Shown here one piece after another: positions 10,950 through 23,440 of a stretch of DNA of 64,000 nucleotides; position 1 is the first letter of the stretch; every line of letters starts with the position of its first letter. A program made the position numbers and the translations under genes. Under the pieces are notes generated by a model. It made no database searches. It was not told the DNA's origin and saw only the letters and a list, made by a program, of their open reading frames with translations. Origin of the DNA: Mytilus galloprovincialis (lineage: Eukaryota; Mollusca; Bivalvia; Mytilida; Mytilidae); the NCBI RefSeq assembly GCF_965363235.1, contig NC_134847.1, forward strand, positions 74,220,268 to 74,284,267, read 5' to 3'.

Positions 10950-11505
10950 TAAATTATAATCCTGGTACCTTTGATACCTATTTACACAACGTGGTCGATG
11001 CTACTGCTGGTGGACGTTTCGTCCCCGAGGGTATCACCAGCCCAGTAGTCAACACTTCGGTGTTGACATGAATATTAATAATGTGGTCATTTTATTAAAT
11101 TTCCTGTTTACAAAACTTTGAAATTTTCGAAAAACTAAGGATTTTCTTATCCCAGGAATAGATAACCTTAGCCGTATTTGGCACAACTTTTTGGAATTTT
11201 GGATACTCAATGCTCTTTACCTTTGTACTTGTTTGGCTTTATAAATATTTTGATATGATCGTCTTATGTAGACGAAACGCGCCTCTGGCGTATGAAATTA
11301 TAATCCTGGTACCTTTGATAACTATTGAAATAAAAATGTCAAGACTTTAAGTTGTAAGTTAATCAAAATCTAAAGTCAATAATTTATGAAGGTACAGGGT
11401 CAAACAATCTCCATGAAACTGCAATGCTTACACAACTGCATACCAAATATCACTGAAGTACCATTAGTGATTATATTATGACCCTGGTACCTTTGATAAC
11501 TATCC
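10950..11505 (+). repeat. Dispersed repeat family B with repeated ends
   Basis: The end motif ATAATCCTGGTACCTTTGAT occurs at about 10960 and 11303, and a variant at about 11476 (ATGACCCTGGTACCTTTGAT). The middle carries TTATGTAGACGAAACGCGCC. The spacing suggests serial insertion or a tandem array of the same element. Confidence 0.65.
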
Positions 11506-12878
11506 CCATGAAATAACCAAATCACAAACTAAAGGATGTAAACTACATAAATGTTTCAAAATACCATAACTGAGGGACGGGGCTAAATGACCTTTATGGA
11601 AATAAGACGTGCCAATGCTAATACAACTCCACATCACATATCGTGAACCTATTACTAGCAGGTACCCATTCATTAACCTAATCACAAACACATATACGTT
11701 AACTAAACAAAAGTTTTATAGTCAGTAGGCAATGACTGACGGTGGGAAAGGGGGGGGGCAAAAATAAACACCAGGAAATGAGTAATACCAAATTTATACA
11801 ACTTCGTATCAAGTATCATTAACCTTGAACTGACATAAACTTACCTAATTATAAAAGTAGCGCATTCAAACTAAGCAAAAGTTTCAAACTCAATAGACCA
11901 TGAGTAAGCAGACGGGTCCAAAAATCTTCATGGAAATCAGATGTGACGATGTTCACACAACTGTTTATCAAATATCGATCACTAAATGTTTCCTATATAC
12001 TTAATTAATGAAAAAAACTAATACAATGTTTACGCCGCCACCACTACCGCCACCGACCCATGGAACAACATTCAATTTTCATTTTCTTAATCCGTCAAAT
12101 CGAGATAAAAATTGTGAAAATCTGAAACATCGCTACCGACAGGAACGAACTTTATATACTCTTCGTGAGAAGCAGACAGAGACACTAGCATTAAGAAAAG
12201 TGACACAGAAGATTGGTAATATAGCTGTCTGACAATGAAACAATAAGTTACTAGCGATGTTATTGGTGAACGTAAAGATGATCATGCTTTTGTTAAAACC
12301 TGGTGATATGATGTGAAAACAAGAATAGGAAAGAATAGTTCCTCCCTTTTTCCATATTTTGTAGAATGAAATTCACTAACATACAATCAAAGCTTAAAAG
12401 GGATAGCGGGTCAATCATTTTTTTTCTCTTAATATAGGATTTCGCTGTATTTTTCTATAAATGAAATAAAATAAAAAAAAATAGGGTCACGGTTTATTTA
12501 CGCTCGCAATCTGCCTTCAAAAAAAGCTAACATTTTTTAAAGGTACTTTTTTTATGTTGAACTAATAGGAGAAATAGAGGTAATATAAACAAAGGCATTT
12601 TTAAAAGTCATCTGGGGCCGAAACGAATTATTATTTTTAATGATTTTTGTATCATATGATTGAGAAGCAACTAAAAAAAGTTATAAATAAAATTTGTAAT
12701 GAAAAAAAAAGGTTTAATTTTTTTCTGCAATTTTTATACCCTCGAGCCTCCTGAACGGCTTCGCTATGGACATTTCTAGTAAAACCGGACAAGGATATAG
12801 TATGTTAAATTGACTACCTCACTATAATATAAAAACTAAATGTCTGACCATTAAAATAGGAAATAGAGATTAAACGTT
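11506..12878. other. Spacer, nothing firmly recognised
   Basis: Includes a poly-G run near 11750 and a 74-codon plus-strand open frame at 12008-12232 with a proline run, which has no splice or homology support. No gene is called. Confidence 0.35.
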
Positions 12879-13050
12879 ACTGTGGATTCATTTATTTTCG
12901 TGGATACCATTTTTAGTGGATATTTGATTTAATGGTTTCTCTACATACAAGCCTATAGAAAATATGTCCTTCGTTGAACATTTGAATTCATTGTTCGCTT
13001 TTTCCCACGAAATCCACTTATATTGGTACCCCAAGAGTAATAATGAGTTC
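12879..13050. repeat. MITE-like inverted repeat (TGTGGATTCATTTATTTTCG family)
   Basis: The left end TGTGGATTCATTTATTTTCG followed by a TGGATACCA block is mirrored on the right by CCACGAAATCCAC and TTGGTACCCCAAGAGTAATA. This explains an otherwise tempting minus-strand open frame with W-x-W residues. Confidence 0.65.
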
Positions 13051-13204
13051 GTAGTAGCGTGAGCGATACTGCCATTCCAAATTCCATATGCAGTTGTATC
13101 GTTTGAAAAATAGACTGCAAACTTATCATTGAACATACTTGCAAGTGTTGTCTAATTGCAATACGTTTTTTAAATTCAGTATGGTCGTTTTTAGGTTAAG
13201 GGAG

Positions 13205-13600
13205 AGGGATAATTAAGTAAACAAATGTCAATTCGAAAATTTTACGGACACCATCTGGATTAGGTTGACCGTTATAGAACATCTGTTACACAGATGCTGA
13301 CGGATATGCTCCAATCGTCGTAAACACAGTCCCGTCCTCCGTTTCCACTAATATGACCTACCGATTAAGACTTATCATCGGGTTTGTACTTACATGAACA
13401 ACATGACGAGTGGCAAATGTGGTGTAGGATCTGCTTACCCTTCCGGAGCGAATGAGATCATCCCTAATGTTTAATAACGTTCGTGTTGCTCAGTCATTGC
13501 TTTTTTGTTGTTGTTGCCTGTATAATAAACTGTTTGTTTATTTTCGGTCTTTTTGGTCTTTTTCTTTTTTTTGTATGTCCCTTAGTTTAGCCTCTCTTTC
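13205..13600 (+). pseudogene. 3' end of an RT element (same family as 1740-2800)
   Basis: Starts with the late coding block (KFYGHHL, VDRY in broken frame) and passes into the tail with a GTAGGATCTGCTTACCCTTC stretch. It shows that the isolated tail copies at 28.4 and 38.0 kb are 5'-truncated members of the same retroelement. Confidence 0.6.
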
Positions 13601-14299
13601 GTATTAATAGTGGTGGAATTTATGCTGCGTCAAATGACTTTCGAAAAAGAAACCGAATAACAGCATTTAGATTTATTCTTTATTTAAGCTAATAGACAAG
13701 TATACACCAGAAGTAAATACCGAGAAGCTTAACTTACATAAGGTACAAAATGCTGTAAAAAATGCACACAATTAACAGTGAATGCTTAAATTTGTAACTT
13801 TCCTGATCTAATCAAAAATATATGTTAATGTTCTATGCATATTTATCTATACATTTCCGAAAGGATTACTTGGTAGACACTAAGAACAAACTTCATATCA
13901 AATTATAAAAAAAATCAGTGATTATATTATATGAACACAAAATGAAACTAACAAAAGCTAAATATATAAAGAATTACAAAATAAAAAGATTTAAATATCT
14001 CAATGTGTAGAGAAGACACCCCTCCTGTGAATACTGATGCACACAATGCATTAAGACAATGCACAATCTTCTAAGGTGTTTCATAGTTAACAATTAATTT
14101 TTGGGAAGAAAAAACGCCTTATTTCAAATAGATATTTTGAAAAAAAAATAACACAAAAGTACAGGAAAATGCAGATACATCGTATACTTCGCATAAGCTT
14201 CTCCTCCATTGCAAGTAAAGATGAACTGGATTCAATCGAACCTGGTAAATAAATAAAGAAATCGTTTTACGAGACTGATGTTATACAGGGGAAAAGGTA
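13601..14299. other. Spacer, nothing recognised
   Basis: AT-rich; no open frame of note and no repeat that I can place. Confidence 0.35.
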
Positions 14300-14640
14300 A
14301 ATTAACAAAAACATGAAAAATACCGAACTTCGAGGAAAATTCAAAACGGAAAATCCGTAATCAAATGGCAAAGTCAAAAGTTCAAACACATCAAATGAAC
14401 GGATTACAACTGTCATTTTCCGGACACCGTACAGGCATTTTTTTATGTCTAAAATGGTGAATTAACCCTGGTTTAATAGCTTTCAAAATCTCTCACTTGT
14501 ATGACCGTCGCAAAAAATTCCATTATATTGACAACGATATGTGAACAAAACAAACAGACATATTAGGTAAAAATGTCAAAAATACAGCAGTCAATAACAT
14601 AACATTACATTGTGTTATAATCTTAATTATGGACAGTTTA
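14300..14640 (-). repeat. Dispersed repeat family A, minus orientation
   Basis: The reverse complement of the blocks listed for 9600-9860, with AATTCAAAACGGAAAATCCG and a following AATCAAATGGCAAA. Confidence 0.7.
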
Positions 14641-15089
14641 TTGGTAAAATAAGGTGAAAACATAATTGTTTGATTTTTTGAAATGATAATTATGATAGTT
14701 TCAAAGTAGTTATTAAATTCAGTTCTTTGTCTTTGTAAAATAATATAGTGGACGAATCACAAAAAATATACCCTTTAATCTTAGCATATAGTATAATGTA
14801 AAAGCTTTAAGTTCATTTAGATAATATCAGAACAATCCTGATAATCAAAATTTCTGAAATATTATGCTTGTATGTAAAGATTTGACCTAATATATAAGGC
14901 ATAGCAATTTTTTTATCAAATTATTTTATAAGCAAGTCTCAAAAAGGAACATGCATTCACCATTGGAGAGCGTGGTTATGCATGCAAGAAATACATTCGC
15001 TGCGGGAGGCAGAAAGGAGAAAGGCTGTGCCGACAAATCTTGTAGAAAATAATGTAACAGAGAAGTTCAAACCGTTAAAAGAAAACTCT

Positions 15090-15232
15090 CGGAACTTTTG
15101 TTACTCTATGCTTTTTAACTTCGTACTTTATTTGGCGTTTCTCACTTAAATGATTTGAGCGGCACCGATGAGTCTTTGTAGACGAAACAAGCGTTTGGCG
15201 TACACAATTTTAAGCCTGGTATATATGATGTT
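15090..15232 (+). repeat. Dispersed repeat family B
   Basis: Carries TTGTAGACGAAACAAGCGTT and a TTTTAAGCCTGGTATATATGA end. Confidence 0.6.
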
Positions 15233-16030
15233 TTTATTTGCCCAGACTTTTTTATCTATTTTGTGGGCGCCGTTTTTCTTTAGAAATAACATATTTTACA
15301 CTTGCAGTCTCCTAACTTGATTGGTATCACATACCTATGAACCTCATAGATTTTATATTTTAAATTATACCAAATTATTGATATTGTAGGTTTAAACAAC
15401 GTCGCTTTTTTATTTTATTATTTGTGCTCAATACAAAACTGCAGAATTTTACAAAAGTCGTCATGATCGAACAATTACAATCCTAAAATCGCATCAAATG
15501 AATGTTATATAGCATATGTATATGTTTGTATGCATCAGTATCAAATAAAACTTTTACGAACTGTAGTAAATCATGGCAACCAGTTTCTTGATGTGGACGG
15601 AGTCAGAGTAGATAAAACCCTTTCTCTCACTAAAGCTAATGTCCGTTTTAAAGTTAACCTAATTTTTTGTAAAAGAATGTAATAAACATACACTCAGACA
15701 TATCTTAATCGTTAATTTAAATTATTTTTCCGTGAAAACAGTACAGTAATTTTTAGCAAATTATTAAACTAATTAAATGTCAATAACAAAAAAATTCTTA
15801 AGGGTGGGTTGGGTTTTGTTGCACCATCATGCGAGGTCGAAGAGTAATTGTGGTGAGAACGTGGTATAATCGTAGCGGGATCGTTATAAAAGCGTAATAA
15901 GGACATAGCAACGGGAAAGAAACGAAAATGTACATTTTTATAGCGCTCTAACTGCGATCTCATCACGATCTGAATTCTGAATTCATATATAATCGCGGTG
16001 AGCGTGGCGCGATCGTAGTCTAGTGTAACT
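15233..16030. other. Spacer, nothing recognised
   Basis: No gene or repeat unit identified in this stretch. Confidence 0.35.
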
Positions 16031-16039
16031 GACCATGGG

Positions 16040-16260
16040 GCTTAACAAAGAAACATGAAAGACAAGAATACCAAACAAAATATACCAAAGATAACACAAT
16101 GATGGGATGTATCAGTACAGAACTGTGTCATATGTAACATAGCATCACAATAAGGCATATAGACAAAGAACATTAGAAAATATGAAAGACAAGAATATAA
16201 AATTCTACCAAAGCACAACAACACAATGACTGGATGTACAAGTGCAGAGCCACTCAATTG
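16040..16260. repeat. Diverged tandem duplication (about 130-bp spacing)
   Basis: ATGAAAGACAAGAATACC at about 16053 recurs as ATGAAAGACAAGAATATA at about 16181. Both are followed by a TACCAAAG, an AACACAATGA and a GGATGTA block in the same order. Confidence 0.6.
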
Positions 16261-17190
16261 GATAGCACAAAACCAGATTAAACAGCAAAATTAATATTGA
16301 TAAAGACAAATAAAAGAATACTATAACACGTCGTTAAAATGATGAACATGATCAGTACACATAATCTTAACTTCAAGACCATCGTGTATTATTTGTGAAG
16401 TTGATACTGAATACTTATCAACAAGGTCTTGGTGATACACTGTCTAAGAGATGAACTTATAAGATGGGCCTTTTTATAAGGAAAATGCACATTCTTCAAA
16501 ATTGAAGTTTTGATCCATTTTCCAGAGATCATAATGTTAAAATTCAAAGTATAAGCGGAACGATGTTATGCGGTGAATTTCAGTATTGAACGTTCCCCAT
16601 AGTTTGAAATAAATTTAGAGGTAAATATACATCTGTCAACATCCTAAATTCATTTTAAAGGGAATACTAAGATTAAATAAATCTTCTAGAAAAGTGTTTC
16701 TATATTATTGTTTATAGTTTTATTAAAATGCTTTCCTATACAAAATCAACCGACTACTGGTGCGCTAGTGATGGAAGACACCCTGAAAAGATACAATTAA
16801 AGAATCAATTAAATCTATCATTTGCAAAACCTTTTTTCTTGATTGGTTATACCAACTCACATAAATAAAATGTAAAAATGTGTGTAATATTCGGTGTTTT
16901 CTGTAGCCATTCACTTTGTCGTGAACAATGATAATTTATACGTAAGATACATTTACTTAATAAGCGCTTTTTTCACGTGTAACGATCATTCTATTATCCA
17001 ATAGGGAGGAATGAAGGCAAGTCCGAGGTTATGTGCTTATAAATAACCGAAATTCCTTAACTAAATCAAAACGGTATTAGCAAGGGTTTCCCCACATAAC
17101 TTTTTCAAACAACATCTTCACTCCACTCCTTTCTTTTTTTGTGTTGTAAAGTAAGATGTGTTTTCGCGTAAATGAATGTTTTTGAATCTG
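16261..17190. other. Spacer downstream of CTL-A, nothing recognised
   Basis: No open frame or familiar element seen. Confidence 0.35.
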
Positions 17191-17197
17191 TTGATCG

Positions 17198-17203
17198 TTT
17201 ATT
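17198..17203 (-). terminator. Polyadenylation signal AATAAA of CTL-A
   Basis: AATAAA on the minus strand, 66 bp downstream of the TAA stop. Confidence 0.55.
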
Positions 17204-17268
17204 ACAGTTGATACGGCATTCGTATTGTCTACACGCAATATTTCCGTAACGTTATGTAAAAAAAATGC

Positions 17269-17513
17269 TTACGGCTTTTCACAAATGAAATGTCCTCTAC
17301 GGTCAGAACAGTCGTGGTCAGTCCAATACACGTCATTGTCCACCCATGTCAACATCATACAATTTTGCTTCATTGCCAGTGTCATATTTGTTGATGGACT
17401 GTTTGGAGCCCAAGCTGTAAATTTAGTAATTGGCATGCCAGTCTCCAACCAACGCCACTGACCTTCAAAGACTCGGTCGTTTCCACCGATAAAAAAATCC
17501 TTTATTTTCGCAC
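17269..17513 (-). CDS. CTL-A exon 4 (calcium/sugar-site half of CTLD)
   Basis: A 245-bp terminal exon after acceptor ttcactag. It has FIGGND, GQWRWLETG, STN, QNC, YWTDHDC and FICEKP, then TAA. Confidence 0.92.
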
Positions 17514-20500
17514 CTAGTGAAGAAAAAGAGACATTCATGTTTATATCACAGTGATTATTATAATATACCAAAAATGAAAGATTTGATCGTCACTATGGAT
17601 TTATATCAAACAGATCTACATTATTCAAATTTTAAATGTATTGGACAAATGGCTAGAAGCCCTTGATAATGGTAAATCTGTCGATGTTATTTACATAGAC
17701 TATATGAAAGCATTCGACACTGTTCTGCCCAAAAGACTAATCAACAAACACAGAGCATATGGCACAGAACTTTCAGATCTGAATTGGATCGATAGTTTTT
17801 TCTAAGTGACAGGATACAACATTTTTCAATAAACAATAAAACAGCATCATGATCAAAAGTAACTTCAGGTATACCTCAAGGATATGTGCTTTTTGTAATT
17901 TTCATAAATGACCTTCCAATTTTGATTCCCACGTATACCTCTTTGCATATGATACTTAACTTTTTACACGATTAGTCAGAAAGAAGATAAAACTCAATTA
18001 CAAAGTGACTTAAATAAACTATCGCAATGGAGTGATAGCATATGCACATAGGTAAACCGGGACCGGAACCAGACTCAAAATATACACTGATATCGACAAT
18101 ACTACAAAAAGTTACTGAAGAAAAAGACATTGGAGTAATTATTGACTCTGAATTAAATTTTGAAAAACACATAAGTGAGAAAGTTAATAAAGCAAATTCC
18201 ATGTTTGCACTACTGAGAAGGACTTTCCAATATTTAGATACAGATACTTTGTACCATTATACAAGACACTCGTAAGAACACATTTAGAGTTTGCAAGCTC
18301 AGTATGGCATCCATATAAGATAAAATATTTTGACATGATTGAGAATGTGCACCGCCGGGCAACTAAACAACTACCAGGATTCAAAAATTAAACATACTCA
18401 GAAAGATTGCAAAAATTCAAACTACCATCTCTAAATTTTAAACGGGTCCGAGGTGACATGATTGAATTATATAAACTACTGAACGGAAAATATGATAAAG
18501 AGCGGCACAATTTGTTAAATTATGGAAGGATATGACTACACGAACAGGGATACGCGGCAAAAATCTGAAAACATTTCAACAGAGAGCAAGAACAGAATTA
18601 AGGAGGAATGCCTTTGCTCTGCGAGTGGTGAGAACATGGAACACACTACCCGAAATCAAGTGACATCACCAACCAAAAATACATTTCAGAATAGACTAGA
18701 CAAACACTGGAAGAACCAAACAATGGTGTACGAAGACTACAAATCAAAAATCACCGGAAGTGGAGAAGATTTAGATAAAGAGACTGATGTAGAGGAACTT
18801 TAGTAAACCAGTAAAGAGCCTAAGTAAACCTAAATAAAGTAAATTACTTTCAAATGTAATAAATGTAATACGAAGTTATATGCAAAGTTCAAGTTTAGCA
18901 ATGTTTAAAAATGCACCGATACGTGTTCAATAGAAATAAGATGTGGTATGAGTGACAATGAGACAACTCTCCATCCAAATAACAATTAATAAGAAGTAAT
19001 CAATTGAACTATAGGTTAAAGTACGACCTTCAAACTTTTTAACTTGCCGTTGGTTGGACGTGTTAAGTTGTCACAAGTAATCGGTCAGCTTTCGTATTTA
19101 GATTTCTTGAATGATGTAATTGACGCTGTCGATGTTACTGTAAGATGTCGAAAGGTTTTTTGAAACATTGTACCGATGATTTCGATAATTAATGTATGTG
19201 CATTTTAACTGAATAAAGGCAACAGTAGTATACCGCTGTTTATAAGTCATAAATTGATTGAGAGAAATCAAATCCGCTTTCCAAACTAAAACCGAGGAAA
19301 ACACATCCACTATAAGAGGATAAAACATAAACAATGAAGTAAATGAGATTTGCGTCTTTTGTTAATTTAAAATCCATTATAAGGCAACGTTAATGCAATT
19401 TTGCATGCTTAATTTTCATTAACGTGCGACTTTATATTCGTTGAATGTTTGAAAAGTATACGAACCGTCTAGCACACTAAGAGCTTGTCTGATAAAAGTA
19501 TGCTTAGCAGCGGTGTCATCTGATGCAAGATATGATAGTTGTGATCTGCAAAACGCCTAAAAGTAAATTGTTCATTAAAGTATTGTTTTGAATTTAAAAT
19601 TGTCATTTTCATACTATATAGTTTCTGTAACCAAAAAAGGATACTGACGTGACAAAATTTAAAACAATTCAAACGAAAAACCCAACGGGTTCAGTATATC
19701 GGTTGATATGACAAAATAATATACGAAACAAACAACGGAACTGAAAAATACATTCTGGCCTTTGTTAATCTTGTATTGTTTTTAGTTTTAGTTCATTTCG
19801 ACGTTTTAAAGTTTAATATGTCTTTCATTTTCACTGAACTAGTACACATTGCTTTGTAGGGCCAGCTTAAGCCTGCCTACGGGTGCGGGATTTTCTGTTG
19901 AAGACCTATTGGTGGAATTCGACTGTTTTTTTTCTCTTTGGTCGAGACTTTGTCTCTTTGACATATTCCCCATTTCCGTTCTCAGTTTTATCCAAAACAA
20001 TGAATTTTCGTCCTATTTGCATACCAAATAATAAACAGGAACACTATAGGTAACTTTTGAAGGCCTAACGGCGACCTATAGATGATATCTGATTGAGAGT
20101 TGTTTCATTGGCAATCATACTACATCTTTTTATTTTCCTATCGGACAGTTCTTTTCCAGAACAGACTCTGACAGTTTTACTCAAGTAAAATATTTTGACA
20201 GTCCTACATTGGAATCGTTCTTAAAAATACTGTTTTAACATATATGTACATGTAGTTCTATTAAAAAATGTCTGTCAGTTCTTAAGAGAAGTAATATGTG
20301 ATCCCAACTATATGGTTTCGAAACTAAATTTTCCCCCCTTTACAGAGGCAAATTACTCAGTTAAGGTCGTTAATCACTTCCAGTATTGTTGTTATAGTAA
20401 AATTATGAATTGCCAAAGACATAATTTTAATATAACATAGGAATTTTACATAAATCAGACAGGCAAATTTCACATGAACTTATATTCGTGAAAATGGTGT

Positions 20501-22714
20501 GGGAATTTTCATTCTGATTTCACGTGAATGGAGATTCACATGATTTTATAACGTGAATTTCACTTGAATTAAACAAAACAAATACGTTTTCATTGAAATT
20601 TTACATTGATTTTTAAAACATTGTTTTTGTATGAAATAAGTAATATCATTGTTGACACTGACCTATTTATGATACATGTAGTAAAACCATCCGAGGTTTT
20701 AATCCCGGACTACATGTAAAGTGTTTCCTTTATAATGACGAAAACCTCTTCCATATATTATTATCTTTAGTATGACAAATACGCACATCAAATTCATAAC
20801 CTTGTAAGAGTGAACAACGCAGACAACAGACTACTATATCAAATTCAAAATTTAATTACTGTTTAAAGCTTTTCATCATAGTCTACGAATGAATAGATAT
20901 ATTTAATAATCAATGACAAAGGGACCTTGATTAATGATGTACCCTTGATGATCAAGAACCCTATTAAGCATTTGATCTTATCATTTTTCTAGATACAGAA
21001 TTAATACCATTAAAAAAAGGGAGAAAACACACAGAACAAAGAGAGCATCATTAAACAATGAATATTCTCAAAACAACTCTTTATTTAGACGAAAATAAAA
21101 TTGAGAATGGAATGTGTCAAAGAGACCGATGGGTCTTCAATGCAGCGAGAAACTCCCGTACCCGGAGGCGTCCTTGAGCTGACCCCTAAACAAATATGTA
21201 TAATAGTTCAGTGACTGAATTCACTAAGCTAACTATATAGATATTTGTAAAAACTCTAACAACGAAAGGTGCGAACAATGTGAACATGACTTTAATATAT
21301 TTTTGAGAGAAAATGTAGTTTTAAAATGTAATAAGGAGGCTATTCGTCTTTCGGGGTGTAAATCATCACGGACTTCTTTTTTGGTATCTGTTTTTTTTTT
21401 ATATTTGTTTTTTGATTTAAATATTAAACCTGTGCACCGCTCCATGTGTTACGATCATAACTAAACATCAAACACTCATTTCCAACTTCCGCCCAGTCTT
21501 TCGGACATTTTGCAGTACAAATAACTGTGAATAATTATAAAGTTCATATAAGAAAAATGACGACCAGATAACATGATGGTGTTATTTTACATGTATTTCA
21601 TGAACCCGTAATTTGCTCATTTCTGGTATGAACAATCAATGATAAATATACATTTTGAAAAATTATATAAGCAGCTTTTCTATGCATACATCAACTATCA
21701 TTTATTCCTGAAGTGTCAGTATCTTAAAGCAATGGATTCATAAAAAATATTCTCGAACATGTAAATGCAATAAAAATACAGCTTAACGAAACGTAAACGT
21801 CCGAAGAATGCACTCTATCAGACAGTCACTTTCAAAATAAAGCGAGCCATGATGCATTTTTTTTATCTTTTGTGTTTTGATGCGTTTTGTCTCTTTGATC
21901 TCTACCCTCTATCTTTCCGCAGCTTATTATACAGCTTGTCGTAGAAATAACATGCCATAGTACACTAAAACTATGCTTTGAAATGAAAAACGAGAAACGT
22001 TACATTTTGAAGATTAAATTGATATTGTTAAGTCATTGTTTGTTGTATATTTTCATGATAGTCCCATGTATGGATATTTGATGCAGTGTTCAGTATTTAA
22101 TTTCTGTTATCATTTTATGTATTTTTTTCATACATCACACAAATTTAACTGATTTAGAGGGCAAACACGAAGCCATTGGTCTCTAATTTTCAAATCATTA
22201 GAACAAACTTGTTCACTGCAATACTATCTTATTTCTAAACAAAATCCACACGACTGAATTTCGAAAAAATGTATTTCAATGTAATTACAATTCCTTGTTA
22301 TGACACCACGTGCTTTCTATACGTCACAACACTATTGTGTATAATCTATCACACTTCGAAATCTTGTTTTTCTCTGGGACGTCTTCAATGAAAATTTGAT
22401 TTAAAGAATATCCTTATATAATTTCTAAGTAGCCTAGTAGCAATGACTTCAGAATAGCATTACAAAGGTTTAACATAGAATAACAGATGTTATGTTTATA
22501 ATCACCTGTAAAAATTGTCAAACAACATCAAAGGTTTCAAAGTTTACAAAATAGGACGAGCTTGTAGAACAATAACAGTTTTGAACTTATATTGTGTTTA
22601 TGTAAATTTACTGCACAAGAAATATATGCGAATTAAGTTAATCTAGAATTATAATCAACTAGTAGTCTTACCAACAAAGACGCATAACAATAGATGCAAA
22701 GTAAGATTTCCCAT
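17269..22714 (-). CDS. CTL-A: secreted single-domain C-type lectin, STN-type site
   Basis: Exons are 22714-22672, 21524-21430, 19556-19466 and 17513-17269, 474 bp coding for 157 residues. The N-terminus MGNLTLHLLLCVFVV is a signal peptide; the mature protein starts near residue 19. The CTLD runs from CPKDW (21-25) to FICEKP, with the six cysteines of a long-form domain. The WIGL-type core is DFFIGGND and the EGQWRWLETG block follows. The position that is EPN in CTL-B is STN (117-119), so classical mannose-type calcium ligands are missing, while the late VYWTDHDC block is kept. Secreted bivalve C-type lectins act in haemolymph or mucus as pattern recognition proteins; that role is inferred. 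Exon 3 has a weak donor (GTTCGT), and exon 2 is four codons shorter than in CTL-B and CTL-C. Confidence 0.85.
17625..18830 (+). pseudogene. Non-LTR retrotransposon reverse transcriptase remnant (Jockey/CR1-like)
   Basis: The plus strand in three shifting frames reads LDKWLEALDNGKSVDVIYID, then MKAFDTVLPKRLI, an SDLNKLSQWSD block, MHIGKPG, EEKDIGVIIDSELNFEKHIS, KVNKANSMFALLRRTF and HLEFASSVWHPY, with HRRATKQLPGF and an NTLP motif near the end. These are the ordered landmarks of a Jockey/CR1-type RT and its C-terminal region. The YxDD box is not readable, and several frameshifts and stops break it. It lies antisense in intron 3 of CTL-A. Confidence 0.8.
18940..19040 (-). repeat. Dispersed repeat family D end, minus
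   Basis: On the minus strand, the GAGAGTTGTCTCATTGTCAC stretch and CTCATACCACATCTTATTTC match the 3' end of family D (44.8 kb). Confidence 0.6.
19195..19335 (-). repeat. Repeat family G, minus
   Basis: The reverse complement of a block present at 48570-48680: CAGCGGTATACTACTGTTGC here against CAGCGGTATTCTACTGTTGC there, with a GTTTTAGTTT stretch upstream in both. Confidence 0.6.
19466..19556 (-). CDS. CTL-A exon 3
   Basis: A 91-bp exon encoding FCRSQLSYLASDD and KHTFIRQALSVLD. The donor GTTCGT is weak compared with GTAAG in CTL-B and CTL-C, which may lower splicing efficiency. Confidence 0.8.
19830..20000 (+). repeat. Repeat family F, plus
   Basis: TTGTAGGGCCAGCTTAAGCC, a CCTACGGGTGCGGGA block and TTGAAGACCTATTGGTGG. 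The opposite-strand partner is at 21085-21205. A 60-codon open frame over it is a by-product. Confidence 0.6.
20050..20135 (+). repeat. Repeat family D end, plus
   Basis: A GGCCTAACGGCGACCTATAG block and TTGTTTCATTGGCAATCATA, as at the 3' end of the 44.8-kb copy. Confidence 0.6.
20460..20585. repeat. Iterated TTCACATGAA / TTCACGTGAA palindromes
   Basis: Four short near-palindromes (TTTCACATGAAC, TTTCACGTGAAT, ATTCACATGATT, AACGTGAATTTCACTTGAAT) lie within 125 bp in intron 2 of CTL-A. CACGTG-type E-boxes can bind bHLH factors, but no function is claimed. Confidence 0.45.
21085..21205 (-). repeat. Repeat family F, minus
   Basis: The reverse complement of the family seen at 19830-20000, with CCGTACCCGGAGGCGTCC and a GAGCTGACCCCTAAA block, here less decayed. 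Confidence 0.6.
21430..21524 (-). CDS. CTL-A exon 2 (start of CTLD)
   Basis: A 95-bp exon after acceptor ttattcacag, encoding CPKDWAEVGNEC and LMFSYDRNTW, with donor GTTTAA. Phase 1 in and 0 out. Confidence 0.85.
22672..22714 (-). CDS. CTL-A exon 1 (signal peptide)
   Basis: ATG at 22714, 14 codons plus one base, then donor GTAAGA. Phase 1, as in the two paralogues. Confidence 0.8.
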
Positions 22715-22740
22715 GTTGTCTAAGACTGAGGTACCATCAA

Positions 22741-22818
22741 CAGTTCTGGTTCTGATAGATCAATTCAAGGACACGTGGTATACTTTCAATGTACTATCTT
22801 ATATATATAGATATAAAG
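22741..22818 (-). promoter_or_regulatory. Probable TATA promoter of CTL-A
   Basis: On the minus strand a TATATATAAG box at 22805-22796 lies about 85 bp before the ATG, and AACCAGAACT at 22751-22742 lies about 30 bp before it. CTL-B has a TTTATAGATA box and the same AACCAGAACT at matching distances. This suggests a short 5' leader of roughly 50-60 nt. Confidence 0.5.
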
Positions 22819-23164
22819 CCAACAATATTATTCAACTGAACATTACACTAGATTTCATAGTTTAATGTAGCTGTAACAAACGTTTCATTTATTTCATTTA
22901 GCTGTTTAAAGATATGAGTAATTTGATAAAATCTAGCTAAAGAAATATTTGATACATAACTGTTCAGACAATTTACTTACAAACAGTTAAGATATGTTAA
23001 GTATAGATGTTTTTGTTATTAACCTGTACACATCAACATCATACTAGATTTTTTTTTAGATACTAAAAAGCAGCTACAGGTAACGGAATGGATTACAAGC
23101 GATTGATATTGGAGCTCTATATCGAGCAAAAATGACCACCAATTGAAACCAAATTCAATTTACA

Positions 23165-23440
23165 CATATTGACCGTTACCAAATCAGGAATATGACAGTT
23201 GTTATCCATTCGTTTGATGTGTTTGGGCTTTTGATTTTGCTATTTGAGTAGGTCCTTTCAGTTTAGAATTTTTACTGGGAATTATTTTGTTATACCATGT
23301 ATTATGAAATGCCAGTCATTTATATGTATTCAGTTGAAATAAAAAGGCCGTACGGTGACCTATAGTTGTTAATGTTTGTGTCATTTTGGTCTCTTGTGGA
23401 CAGTTGTCTCATTGGCAATCATACCACAGCTTCTTTTTTT
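23165..23440 (+). repeat. Family A fragment followed by family D end
   Basis: CCAAATCAGGAATATGACAG and later A blocks are followed at 23345 by GGCCGTACGGTGACCTATAG and the ATTGGCAATCATACCAC end of family D. Confidence 0.65.

Noticed and set aside
12008-12232. Plus-strand open frame with a proline run and a KHRYRQER-like block
   Set aside because: Could be the end of an old retroelement, but too short and isolated; no domain, no splice signals.
12888-13136. Minus-strand open frame with W-x-W residues and Cys, resembling part of a lectin or exon
   Set aside because: It lies across an inverted-repeat MITE (12879-13050); the open frame is explained by the repeat and there is no convincing splice context.
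19849-20031. 60-codon plus-strand open frame
   Set aside because: It lies on repeat family F, present in reverse at 21.1 kb.
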